Source: Prosapia bicincta (lineage: Eukaryota; Arthropoda; Insecta; Hemiptera; Cercopidae). Taken from it: a stretch of DNA of 64,000 nt. The notes under the pieces were generated by a model. That model saw nothing but the letters and a program-made list of their open reading frames with translations, was not told the origin of the DNA and searched no databases. The stretch lies in NCBI GenBank assembly GCA_036971475.1, contig JBAIZL010000001.1, forward strand, positions 145,042,544 through 145,106,543, read 5' to 3'. Positions 37,457 to 50,479 of this stretch are shown in pieces. The translations under genes were made by a program, and so were the position numbers. Every line of letters starts with the position of its first letter. Position 1 is the first letter of the stretch.

Positions 37457-39095
37457 CTTTTTTAAAGCTCGCTAGATTCTCCTCAATAATTTTCAAAATC
37501 TTCGTAATTAATTAGAAAAGAACCAACATATTTCATCCAGGTATTACTACTTCACGAAGAAAGACACCTTTCACGCACTAAAAAACTTGAATCCCTGACA
37601 CGTTTCAAAAAAGAAAATTGTAATATAAAATGAGTAAAATATGCATTTCCTCCATAAATCCGCCATTAATAATCTGTGAAAATAACAAAAACACAAGAAA
37701 TTTTTGAATGTATTTATCGAGTATAACTCTTACATAAATTAATGTATTTATCGAGGTTTCAAAAACCTTACATAAATCAAAATATGTAACGCCTAAATAA
37801 ATAATCCTTAATTTTACGGTGAACGGTAAGATATTTTCTTGTTTTAAAAATTTGATTTCATCACACACAAAATTTCTAAAATTATTAACATTGAAATAAT
37901 TTTTGTATTTATCAAAAGCCGTCTTTTTTACTTCAACTATAGCTACAATCAATTATATACGATTTACTTTTTAAATTTTTCCCAAGTTTAAGCTTTACTG
38001 TTAGCCACAACGGAAAACGACTGAGTTTTTTGACACGCCTTATTTACGGAATACCAGCCAATAGCAATAGGAAGCTCTTCTTTCGTCACATTTCAAAATG
38101 TACAAATGAAGGGGTTTGGTAATAGAAAACTTTATTAAATAACTGGATTCTTCACTGTACCAATAAATACGTTCAGGGAGAACAATACAGGATTCCGCGC
38201 GGAAGCATTCCATTTAGTCCAGTAAACACGTACCAGTTATTTTTTTTAAATGTACAGGTAACATATATTTAATGTACCACAGACATTTATTTATTGTTGC
38301 GTTATTTCAGAATTAGAGCATCAATAAATGCAATCATTATAGTCTGTATGATGTAATCTGTCTTCTGACAGCTCGGCTACCCGGGTAGGCCCGGACCTGC
38401 TTAATCGCTCGCAGCCGCCCGCAGCTGTAAATTACCTTTCTTGCCCTAGTAATCTTTTCCACTTCTACCAAGTACCAAATACGACATAATTTGGTAAAAA
38501 AGCCAATAAAGAGTGCCGTAACAATTAAGTTGTTTATAGCAACGCAATTATGTTATATACATAGTTATACCGACTGATCTAATGTTGATAAGTAAGGTTT
38601 AAACACACCTTTACGTCCCCAAAAGAGAGTAGTATTACCTTACCTATACAACCCTCTCCGGAGTAAACATATTGAATGTAGTGTAAATGTAGATAAATGC
38701 TTTAGTTGTCCCAATGCGAGGTCTTGAATGACTTTATCTCACGATATCGTCAATAAAAATGCTCCTGTTTCCAGTGAGAAAATACTTTGTAACCTTCGAC
38801 TCCCATTGTGTAAGTTATATGTAAACATACTAACCATTAAATAAACTGAAATTTCGAAATAACATTCACAAAATTATTTACTTTGTTTTTTTAATGCTTT
38901 TATTGCAATTGAGTGTGTATTTTGGTTAGCCTTCTTAAGGCAAGTGTTTATGGTATATAGCACGCACCATAAGGGGTGGGGGGGTTTAAACTTAGGTAAA
39001 CACCTGGTTATTGATGTGTTATGGAGATTATTAGGAAAGAGGATGGATTTACATGAACACATTCACGCGATAGATGCTAGATATATACATACGTA
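37457..39095. other. No gene recognised
   Basis: Mostly AT-rich. A GC-rich patch at 38,370-38,430 (GGCTACCCGGGTAGGCCCGG) stands out but has stops in the frames examined. The minus-strand open frame at 37,605-37,952 is lysine/phenylalanine-rich and unrecognised. Confidence 0.55.
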
Positions 39096-39096
39096 C

Positions 39097-39165
<69 letters not shown>

Positions 39166-39178
39166 TATATTATAATAT
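39096..39178. repeat. (TA)n microsatellite
   Basis: A TA run of about 30 units with an imperfect end (AATATTATATATTATAATA), directly left of the Penelope-tail palindrome. Confidence 0.95.
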
Positions 39179-39186
39179 ATATATTA

Positions 39187-39403
39187 ATAAATTAAAAATA
39201 TTTCATAAACAAGAATACTTTTATTGCATATATTATTCAAAGCTTTTCGCCGATAAAATAGTAAGAGCATCTTCAGGAAAATAATTATCTTCTGAGGTTA
39301 GATAATTATTTTCCTGAAGATGTTGGTACTACTTTATCGGTTAAAAGCTTTGAATAATATATGCAATAAAAGTATTCTTGTTTATGAAATATTTTTAATT
39401 TAT
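39187..39403. mobile_element. Tail-to-tail palindrome of Penelope-like 3' ends
   Basis: The left arm (39,187-39,290, minus orientation) and right arm (39,300-39,403, plus orientation) are near-exact reverse complements separated by TCTGAGGTT. Both match the tail of the Penelope-like remnant at about 690-800: TTTTCCTGAAGATG, then TTTATCGG, AAAAGCTTTGAATA and AAAAGTATTCTTGTTT. The right arm is followed by ATTACAAGAAAACATAT and then a TA run. Both arms start at the same element position (AGATAATTATTTTCC), so the two truncated copies are joined at their 5' truncation points. Confidence 0.85.
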
Positions 39404-39436
39404 GAAATATATTACAAGAAAACATATAACCACATC

Positions 39437-39444
<8 letters not shown>

Positions 39445-39502
<58 letters not shown>
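39445..39502. repeat. (TA)n microsatellite
   Basis: About 29 TA dinucleotides, just right of the palindrome's tail sequence. Confidence 0.95.
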
Positions 39503-39503
<1 letters not shown>

Positions 39504-40157
39504 CATAAAGCTTGAGGCTAAATAATAAATTCAGCTTATATCCAAAAGGAAAATTAGTCAGAAGAAATATCAAGCCAAAGCGACAAAGATAGTTCCTAAA
39601 ATATACAGACCAGGTTAGCCATTAGAAAAATTACATGAGTTATGGGAAAGTGCAGCGAAGCAGTATCAACGGTCAAGATCCAAGGAATCGACAAACAATA
39701 ATTACTTTTATTTATACGTATAAGTACGTTTTTATTTTTTTAATTAAATTTAGCCAACAAACTTTAAAAACAGTAAATTCGGAACAATGTTACATTCTTT
39801 AGTATAAAATAATAATCTAGTTTTTTTCACCACGTTCTAATTTATAAAAAGATCCATAATAACGACCCCAGAGAAGGAGAAATTAACACTGTCATTATTA
39901 AACTTTATTGTAATAACCTCAAGCCTTAAGAGTCCACTTTTGTTTTTGTTTTTTTTTTTTTGTAATTGTAATATTAGTTAAGGAATTAATCTTGTCACAA
40001 ATAGTATTAAGAAAAATGGGTATAATGTGTATTAATTAATTGTCAAGAATAAATGCAAGTTATGTTAAAATTGATATTGGTGCTTATTAATTAGAATCCT
40101 TAAGGTGAGACAAAAGAGTGTTGAAGCAATATTTTTAGTAACTTAGGTTATAAAATA
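39503..40157. other. No gene recognised
   Basis: AT-rich spacer between two groups of Penelope-like tails. Confidence 0.55.
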
Positions 40158-41520
<1,363 letters not shown>

Positions 41521-41529
41521 TATACTTTA

Positions 41530-41542
41530 GCGCGCGCGCGCG

Positions 41543-41596
<54 letters not shown>

Positions 41597-41682
41597 AACA
41601 CACACACACACTTACACACACGCACACTTATTGGCACACACGCGCATAAGCTCACATCCACACGCACACACACAGAGACACC
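41530..41682. repeat. (CG)n-(CA)n compound microsatellite
   Basis: GCGCGCGCGCGC runs into a (CA)n tract and an impure CA/CG tract. Alternating purine-pyrimidine sequence of this kind can form Z-DNA. Confidence 0.95.
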
Positions 41683-42539
41683 TATAAATAAATATATATA
41701 GTGCATATTTGTTAAAAGTAAACTTATAATGTATCATGGCACAGTCAAAAAATAATATTTAAAAGAACAAGACAGAAACATTTTTAAAATCTGAATACAT
41801 GTTTAGAAATGTTTATATTAACTCCCATTTCTAACTTAAAAAATTCCAGTAATTATTAATTTCTGCTCGACTCGTATGTTTAACCTTTGGTACAAATGTG
41901 TAAGCTTTATACCGACCTTTGCTCCGTTTACATTCCCAATCTGCCAATCAACAGAAACATGCAGTGTAACACAATAGGCAGCCCGTATAATCCATTTACA
42001 TACAACTAATGTTGCAATCAGTGTGTATAATGTTACATCATGAATAGTCGACATGATTCCAAGTAGCTCTACAGAATAATATATCTTTTTGCACATATGT
42101 CGGCTACATTTATATTGCGAAACATTTACTCATTCCAGGAATTAAGCCTCACTTTACATTAGCCCTTTTTAGAAAGGTTACATTTCAACATTTTGTTGTA
42201 TAATATCAGTCTGTAAGAGTGGAAGAACTTTAAATCAAAACTTTTAAAATGTTTGTTTTTATATATCTACAGTTTCTGAACGTTAATACAGTTTGTATAG
42301 ATCAAACTGGGACATCATCCGAAAGGCATTGTAAAAAGTATTAAACCATTGCAACGCCTGATATTATGGTTAACCAAAACCTTGTGAGTGTCATTCTTCA
42401 CTACTTCGTGGGCAGTCTTGCTTACGCCATGAGCACAGATGACTTATATTTGATGTAGGGCAGGTTTAAAGTGCTTTTACTAACACACACTTAGAAGCGT
42501 TTTGTGGTTTTATCTATTGTTTTTGTTATTTTTAGTGTT
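41683..42539. other. No gene recognised
   Basis: The minus-strand open frame at 41,836-42,096 has a hydrophobic segment (LYTLIATLVVCKWIIRAAYC) but no recognisable family or splice context. Confidence 0.5.
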
Positions 42540-42800
42540 TTTTTACATGTGTATATGATTGATCTCTCAGTTTTATTACAGATTTTAATTATATTCTAGA
42601 CGAATTTATGACTCTTAACCACTTTGGTGGATTATTTTATTGTTTTTGACTAAATGTCATTGAGTTCGTTTAAAGATTTTTAATTATTGTTGTTAGTGTA
42701 CTTGTATTTTATATGCGTGTTTATAGGCATTGTAATATTGTATTCAGGTTTGATAAAGGCAGCAAATTAGTTGTCGAAACGTTGAACTAAATAAATAAAC
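42540..42800 (+). mobile_element. Possible 3' end of another Penelope-type retroelement
   Basis: TTGATAAAGGCAGC, a short loop, GTTGTC and CGAAACGTTG, followed by TAAATAAATAAA, repeat the box-stem-box pattern of the Penelope-like tails in this window, with a different sequence. The stem GGCAGC/GTTGTC pairs with two wobbles. No coding remnant was recognised upstream, so the left boundary is a guess. Confidence 0.35.
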
Positions 42801-44395
42801 TCTTGAATCAATACTAAACCGGCTTTCATTTATTCAATTAAACAGTTGAATGAAACAGTTGAAAAGTGTCAGAAAGAAACTCAAACAAGAGCAGGAAGGT
42901 ATCAAACAAGCAAACATGAAATGATTTTACTTTTGACCTTCAAACGGCCCATTCTTTCCTCCAAACCTTCTTGATCCTCGTGTATTATAAAACTAGCACA
43001 AATATTAAGCATTTTAAGGAGCTAATAAATATTCCACTTTACAAATGAACGTACATGTGGGACACACGAAGATGAGGATGTATCTTGCATAGTTCTACTG
43101 AGTAGGGGCAGTTCTACATACTACATAATCATAGATTATGTAGTGGCAGATGTAGAGAACAGTTGAGAGTCATTAAGGTTTCAATATCTTGCACATATGA
43201 CTCATGTTGAAAGACTACTACTCATAAACATCTACGTAGGTCAAATGGAGAAAACTAATGAAGACGTATTGGACACAGAAACTTTCTCGAAAGGTAAAAA
43301 AATTTACCTCAAGTTTGGTGTGTTAAAAAATAATCAAAATGTAAAACCACTATTGCGTACAAGTAGTGCAACAAAAAAAAAATGTATTCAGTATCTCCAA
43401 AGGAAATGTAACTACAATTAGGAAAACTAGTATCGCGTCTTAAAACACAATGATTACACTTCCTCGTGGACAAATTACTGAACGTCTACTAAAAAGAAAC
43501 ATCAATGAATTAATGTCATTTGACTGTATTTTCACCACTTCTGAAAAGAAAGGAAGACATTCAGGAAACGTCAAACGGGAGTATGTCTATCCTTTACGTT
43601 GCCAAGGTAACCGACATGTTAGGCTTACCGTACGTTGTTATGTCCTACATTCAGCAACAGGAGAAGAAGAACAGAAGAGAACTGGCAACATAATTATGAC
43701 AATCCCGTCGAGCTCCACCAAAGCCAAGTAACGCTTTTATAAAGTGAATATACAGAAAACCGCTCATAATCAATAAACCTGACTATTTGCACCAGTTAGA
43801 AATTCAGTGCACATTTAATTGGGAGTAATTAATTGTATTAAATACCAAACTAAAACCAATAACCATTCAATAAAATAAGGAGACAACAGCAAACAACGAG
43901 AATGCATAATGTTCTCATCCATGTACATGGTTTTTATTAACAAAAAAAATTAAGTTTAAGTAGTACACTACGACGTAAGAAACAGTAATATACACCACAA
44001 AAATTAAATGCTAATTTAGGAAACAACATTGAATACGAATAAAATAATACAGACCTGCGTAAAATACAGTACAAAAGAAATGCAGTTTCACTGAATATGA
44101 AACAAGATAAAAATCTGTAAAACACATACAAACCCATGCGCGCACAAACGTTCACAGCACATTTAATGGTCTGAGACATTTGTCTTGCATTTTCAAACAA
44201 TCTGGGAAACTCTAAGTTCTACGTATTTCATTATTTACCAGAATACTTTTCTTCTTACGTCTTTGACTATCCTAAAAGCAAAGTTTTAAATATCTTACAA
44301 GTAAAGACTTCCAATTCTTATTTCAGTTACAACTGTGAACACAGTAATTAGGAAGCGAAATTTTTTTTTCTTTGGGGATCGCATGACTGTTCGCG
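42801..44395. other. No gene recognised
   Basis: Two successive plus-strand open frames (43,197-43,421 and 43,450-43,731) are unrecognised. The second is somewhat arginine-rich and GC-richer. No splice signals link them convincingly. Confidence 0.5.
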
Positions 44396-44414
44396 CTTTT
44401 TCTCGCTTACACAT

Positions 44415-44470
44415 GGACGCACGCACGCACGTACGCAAACACACACACGCACGCACACACGCACACAAAA

Positions 44471-44508
<38 letters not shown>

Positions 44509-44509
44509 G

Positions 44510-44548
<39 letters not shown>

Positions 44549-44583
44549 CCAAACAAACATTAACACATACACACACACACTCG
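44415..44583. repeat. CA/CGCA-rich microsatellite
   Basis: Interrupted (CA)n with ACGC blocks. Both-strand open frames of Thr/His or Cys/Val come from the repeat. Confidence 0.95.
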
Positions 44584-47500
44584 CGTACGCAAGCCGCTTT
44601 CAAATTGTAAATTAAAATGATTGTGTTACAACGAAAATTTTAGTTAAAGATATAAAATGTTTGCTTACAAAATTAAGGTTCTGAATACAGCTCTCATGCC
44701 ATATTTAAATACTGACTTATATGAGTACAGAAAAAAACATTCTAAAGACGGGGAATTTTTTTCATTTGAAAGTTAGAAGCAGGGCAGAAAAGTGAAGGAT
44801 AGTGCAACTGAAGATAGGAAGACCATTGACAATAGAAAATGAGCTGAAAGAAAAATTATGAATAAAATCAAGAATGGCAACATTTCAGAAAACGCAAATT
44901 TAAAACGTTTTAGCCAGATATTTTTTTACACAACCTGTCAACGTAAGTGAGGAAACACTAAGCTAGGAAGAGATGACGTCATATCGTACAATATACCACC
45001 ATATTTCTTAAGAATTGTGTGATTGAACAATGTCGCATCATCCGAGGAGGGGTAGTCAGCGTGGGAAGCCCTGGACATCGAAAGTAGATTTAGGATGTTT
45101 TGTCAGTAACCCAAACTTTCGTCTCGAAATCGTTATGCTTTTTAAATTTAAAAAATGTTGACAAATCAGTACTCAGTACTAAGTTTGTTTGTATTGGTAG
45201 CCTAATATGTAAGCTTTCCGACCATTTTAGGGATTTTACTCGCGAAAAATGGGGTTTTTAAACATCAAATTGCGTTGTGTTTCTTAAGTGATAAAGTTAG
45301 TTTAACAAAGGGTAGTAAAAAAATGCATGGTTAAGTAAATCTGTTTTGAAAGTAAATTCACTGTTAGGATTAAAGACAAGAAATTGTAAAAATGAGAACA
45401 AAATTTAGAAATAATTTTGCTCGTCCTTTTTTGGTATCTAGGGCTCATAAATTGAGAAGGAGATTATTTGAATACGCGTTTAACACATTAGTAAATATAT
45501 AGTATTGTTCGTCGTCAAAGTATTTCGTTATAGAAAACGAAATTGTAGTTAGAAATTGTGTAATAAAATCAGAGAATTACTTGACGTTTTGGCAAAATGA
45601 ATAATGCAATTTTTGTGATTAAATATTTGATTTCAAACGTGAAAGTTTCTAAAATAATTTTGATTTTTTTAAAAATATCATTTGATAAATCAACTCTCTT
45701 AAACCATGGTCCTTAAGTCGAGTGCTTTCAACGAAATCATTCCTTGGGAAACAAGAGCCCACAAAGGTAAATCTAGTAAGGTTTTAATGTCAAGTGCCAG
45801 GTTCTGGCTTAGGTTAGAAATGCTGGTTCAAAATGTTACCCGAGCCGGTGGGTAGGAAGCCGCAACGCAAGCGTTTAAAAGGGTGCATACATTTTATTTA
45901 TTTTTAACCCAGTTACAAGAATGGTCCTATTATAAAAATAATACGTTATAAAAAAATCTAATTAGCAAGTACTTATAAACCTTTTATCGGTAATAAATTA
46001 AATATCCATCGATGTTTTGGTTGAATGTTTAAAATACATTGGTAATAGTTTAGATTCTAAAACGCACAATAGTAATTAAAACGCTCTAATAAAAAACAAA
46101 CATAATCAAACTACTACTTAAATAATCGGAGTTAATACATGCAGCTGTCTGTAATTTCTTCGCCAAACCTATTTAAATTCTATTCATAACAACTTAAATA
46201 AACCCTTCTGATAAAATACAAATTATTTGGTAACTGATTATCAATATTTTTGAATAGTTTATCAAAATGGCCTGATAATATATTCTAGGGTAGAGAAAGA
46301 AAATCAAAATAAAACGTTTGTGCAGTAAAACTATCAAAAATATAATATATAAATAAAGATATTGAATAAACTTTTAATTTCTATGACTTTCATTTTTGAG
46401 AAATTTAATTACAAGTCAGATACATTTAAATAAAAGGAAATTAGGGTGTTCCATGAGATAAGGTCTTTTGTAATACACATAAAACATGGACATTATGTAT
46501 AGTAAATCTTGCTTGAAAACATAAATGCTGCATAAAATTATACGGCTGCAGCCCTGAACCAAGCCTAGGCCACTTGTAAGGGAGTAAAGCATACAAAGTG
46601 GAGAGCTGGTGTTCACTGCCAAAGTACTGAATAAATACAATGAGTGCTGCTCCAGCAATAAAACCTACTTAGTGTTATTGGTTCAAGTCGTTTCAAAATG
46701 GCGCATTGTTGCCAGCTCTACACATAGCCCACGTTATATTAATAACAACACGAAAGTCGTACTCTCAAGTCTCGAGAGATTACTTAGCTACTTCAGGCTT
46801 ACATGGGATACTTAAGGAAAGAGAATTTTGTTTCCATTTAAAAATATATAGAACATAAACAGACATCCCCTGTGTAGTAGAGACATCTACTTTAAAGAAG
46901 GAATATAGAATTTAATGTCCATGTTTTTAAAACCAATTCTCAATCACGGAAATCGTAGTAAAACTGTTTGCATCGAAGTTTTGAAATAATTTCGCAGGAA
47001 ATTAATACAGTACTTGCAAGATTTAGACGCAGCTGAGGGAAACTGCCAGGCTAGAACTCTCGTGATGAGGATTCTAAGGCGTAAAGCTTGTTGTCACCGG
47101 CCGTAACGTCACTACTGTAATCTACTGTTATGCCACCTGTTCCCATCTCGTACAGTGCATTCGCTCGAAATGTCGATGTTTTCGGACTGTAAGCTGTTGG
47201 CGTTTCCTATGATTTAGAAAAGGAAGTGAAAAATAAATTAAAACAAATGCTTGTAGATCTGTCAAGGGTTGGGTGATGCCAATTTAAACCTAATGACGAG
47301 AGTGGATAAAGATCCGATTGCCCTACCTGAACCAAACTAAACAGACGGGATATTGAGAGACGGAAACCTAGTCGTTTGGACGGTTCTGCTAGTCCCGAGT
47401 AGTTCTGGCAAAGAGGACAAACCGCAGTATCTGGTTAGAGTTCGTCTTATTCTGAGGCAGGCCCTTTACCGGTCTAGCCCTTACAGTAAGGTCGCAAAAC

Positions 47501-48975
47501 TCTTGCATACTGCTCACGGGTAGTGGCACCCAGGCCCCCTACTCGGGCCTGACGCTAGTCACTCGGGGGGAAGTTTGAGGTTGGGTTAGTGGGGATAGTG
47601 GCTTCATATGCTGCACATAAGGATTTATATTTGTGTCCTTTGACAACGAGATAAAGTCGACAGAAATGTACGCCTTTTTACCACCCTTCTTTTTCGCCAT
47701 TTTTCTTTCTTATTACTCTTTTCAGCATAACACACTGAAGAATGTATGTTAGATTTGGAAAAAGAGAAAACCAGAAGGGGAATGTTTGTCTTATTACAAC
47801 GAATTGACAGATGGCTCTTAATACTTCAGAACGTTAAAAATTTCTTCATTTTACTACTTATAAAATTGAAATTAATGTAACAAAACAAGAAAAAACTGAA
47901 GAAAATATACAAATTTGAAATGCAAACAAGAGACCACTAGCAGTTTGGCGTTAATGTTCTGTATTAAGATACCTCAAGAAAAACATATTTTGATTTCACC
48001 AACACCACAGATACAAAACAATTTGTTAATAAATACACTTTCTTATAATTATATAAATGTAAGATAACATAAAATATTTAAAATTTGTTTTTTATAATAT
48101 TTTTACAACGGATAGTAATTAATTAAAAATTGTTGCATTGTTTGGTTGAAGGAAACGTCTCTTTTTAGTCTTTATCAGCTGATAAGTCCAATACATGAGT
48201 ATATTCTGAGCTATATGTGTTGCTACTTGCTGCAATCCAAATTAAAATAATGCTCTCGTAGTGCGACGTTAAAAAAACAATATCGTCGGAAGCAAATCCG
48301 GTAGAATCACTCGACGAGCAAGTGGTTCAAGAAAAATACCTTTCATATTGTCGGTGGAAACACGGGACGGTTTTGTTATACGTGAAGTACGAGTATGAAT
48401 CGATCAAGAAGGCCCCTTACCTTTTTGATCAGTTAAAACAGGGTCAGAATATTTTTATGAAGAATTGTTCAGTAAAGCAAGAATTGTTCTTAAATCACCA
48501 CTAACCAGTCATTCAACTAGCACTAATGGCTCTTCCCTTCCCACATTATTGAGGTTCTTACTGTACTATATTTAGTCATTAATCAAAAGGTTTTTGCAGC
48601 GCTAAGTGTAATAAAACACAATATTTAAAAGGAAATTAATTACGTTTAATTGTAATTAATTTTACTATATTAAATAAATCCAACAGACATAAAATAATGG
48701 TGCCTTTATAATTTCTTATTAAATTCCAACTTTTAACCAACGTTAACAGAAAGGGAAGACAATATAAAGGAAGCTAAAGATTTAGTTTAACACGTCGCTT
48801 TGTAGATCAGAATGATTGGAAAGGAATGTTTACAAAATTATTTTAAATACGTACAGTATTTTCTGAATTGTATAAAGCTGCTGACTTTCGGAGCCTTGGT
48901 CGGGCGGTTCGGGGCGACCTTGGTAGCAGTATTCCCTGTAGTGGCATTTGCTAACGCCTATAGCAGTTTCAATAA
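44584..48975. other. No gene recognised
   Basis: Mainly AT-rich sequence. A GC-richer stretch at about 47,030-47,650 (including CCCAGGCCCCCTACTCGGGC) has stops in the frames examined and could be an old repeat or an untranslated region. Open frames at 46,416-46,815, 48,322-48,504 and 48,812-49,045 are unrecognised. Confidence 0.5.
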
Positions 48976-49008
48976 GGCCCTGCGCACACGGAGCAACTGT
49001 TTCGAGAC
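48976..49008 (+). repeat. Left terminal inverted repeat of the Harbinger element
   Basis: Begins GGCCCTGCGCACACGGAGCA and ends CGAGAC. Subterminal ACTGGTTTTACTTGCGACC recurs in inverted, diverged form near the right end. Confidence 0.93.
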
Positions 49009-49119
49009 ATTAGTTGAAAACTGGTTTTACTTGCGACCAGTTTGAAACCAAAATGAAACTATTGTCCGCACACGAACGTGAAATCAGTTGATTTCATTTC
49101 GTGCAGTGGAGCGTTTGCG

Positions 49120-49647
49120 ATGTCAAGTTCTGACGAGGAAGATGTTTTAGATTATTTGCAATATCGGAGACTTCGCAGGTATCAAAGGAAGCATTGGGCC
49201 CCTCCTTACATAAAGGAAAATAAAAACTCAAGGTTGTTCATAGCAGCAGAAGAACTGTCACAGAGCGATAGAAAGTTTATGGCTTTCTATAGAATGTCCA
49301 AAGATTCTTACTTAGAATTATCAAGGCTAGTTGAAAAGTTTCCACACACGGGTTCAGAAAACTATAATAACAACCACTTCCATTCTACGGCGCTCATGGC
49401 CTGTTGCGATGCGGATGGCAAGTTCAGCATGATTGAACCAGGTGTTGCTGGTTGTAAAAGCGATGGAGGAATATTCAAAATCTGTGCATTGAACTGGTGG
49501 ATTACCCACGGGGGCTTTGTCATCCCTTCATCTTCTCCCTTGCAATACGATGATAGCAGGACTCCGTTTCCATACTACTTGGTAGGAGATGAAGCGTTTC
49601 AATTGACACGCCATTTATTAAGGCCCTATTCGAGCAGGGGGCCTTAA
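49120..49647 (+). pseudogene. Harbinger (DDE_Tnp_4) transposase, internally deleted and 3' truncated
   Basis: The frame is 175 residues from the ATG at 49,120; an upstream ATG at 49,078 is in frame, but the acidic MSSSDEED start is usual for this family. The N-terminal part (residues 1-74) has the basic tract followed by the IKEN..SRLF and FMAFYRMSKDSYLEL helices found before the catalytic domain. At about residues 75-90 the sequence jumps to the catalytic domain: ALMACCDADGKFSM with the first Asp at 97, then SDGGIF, then TPFPYYLVGDEAF with the second Asp at 157. The linker, the third acidic residue and the C-terminus are missing. It stops at SSRGP. The intact family cuts and pastes DNA at the terminal repeats; family length is about 350-400 residues, so this one cannot be active. 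Confidence 0.9.
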
Positions 49648-50002
49648 ATATTTCATACAAATTTCAACTTTTCTTACCTGAAAAATTCACTTGGGTGGCC
49701 ACATCTTGCCATGCTTTCTCCAATTCCTTTTTTTTTGAGTAACCAAGTTTATAATATTATAAAACTTCATGTTTTTCCACCTCCCCGACAAATTTTAAAT
49801 TGAATTCTTGGTCCGACATAGTTCCGTATATGGTGCAAAGGTGCAACTAAACCAAAACGAGACCGCGGAAAACAGTTTCATGCAATCGATTTTCAACTGA
49901 TTGCAGACCCGTCTCAAATAGGTCGCCTCGTGAGCGGTTCTCCACCCCTTAACATGGCCTTGGTTTCAAAACAGTTGCGTGCGCAACTGGTTTGGAACTT
50001 CG

Positions 50003-50035
50003 GTCTCAAAACAGTTGCTCCGTGTGCGCAGGGCC
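50003..50035 (-). repeat. Right terminal inverted repeat of the Harbinger element
   Basis: Reverse complement of the left repeat with one mismatch (TTTTGAGAC in place of TTTCGAGAC). Confidence 0.93.
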
Positions 50036-50479
50036 TAAGTCACCAACTAGGGTCCTCCATGATCATTAACTGGTTCACGGTTTTGGAAATTTTTTGTACA
50101 TGTTTGAAAATATGAGCAACTCGACCACAGATGATACTAACACTAGTAAGGTTAGAATTTTATATTCGTATATTTTTTTAGTATTTGTACCAAAAATTTA
50201 AAATATGTAGAAGAAAGTTTTAAATTGTGAATGAGTTAAGAAGTTGAATTCCCAAGTGGAGAAGATAGTGACTACGACTGCGACTCTTGCGGGCATTTCT
50301 GAATGACAGATTACTTAACCCAGCAAAGGCGTGAGTTTGTTCAGACAATTTGCTGTATATAAATAACATTCTTTCTTCTGTCCCGGTAGAAAATTAAACT
50401 TAGCTAATTTTTATAACAGAGATCTGATTAAGGTACAGCGATTACTTGTTTTATTACAAATTTCATTGTTTAAGTTTAA
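50036..50479. other. No gene recognised
   Basis: Spacer between the Harbinger element and the 82/85-bp array. Confidence 0.6.

Larger units (their letters stand above)
48976..50035 (+). mobile_element. PIF/Harbinger DNA transposon, internally deleted, 1,060 bp
   Basis: The element is bounded by 33-bp terminal inverted repeats (48,976-49,008 and 50,003-50,035) that begin GGCCCTGCGCACACGGAGCA and differ at one position. It is flanked by a TAA duplication (48,973-48,975 and 50,036-50,038), the 3-bp TWA target duplication typical of PIF/Harbinger. A partial transposase frame lies inside. An autonomous Harbinger element is usually several kilobases and also encodes a Myb-like protein, so this is a non-autonomous deletion derivative that could only move with enzyme supplied elsewhere. 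Confidence 0.93.

Noticed and set aside
43197..43731. Two successive plus-strand open frames as a two-exon gene
   Set aside because: No recognisable domain, no splice sites joining them, and a lysine- and asparagine-rich composition consistent with AT-rich noncoding DNA.
47030..47650. GC-richer stretch as a coding exon or rRNA fragment
   Set aside because: Stops occur in the frames examined and no conserved RNA or protein motif was recognised.
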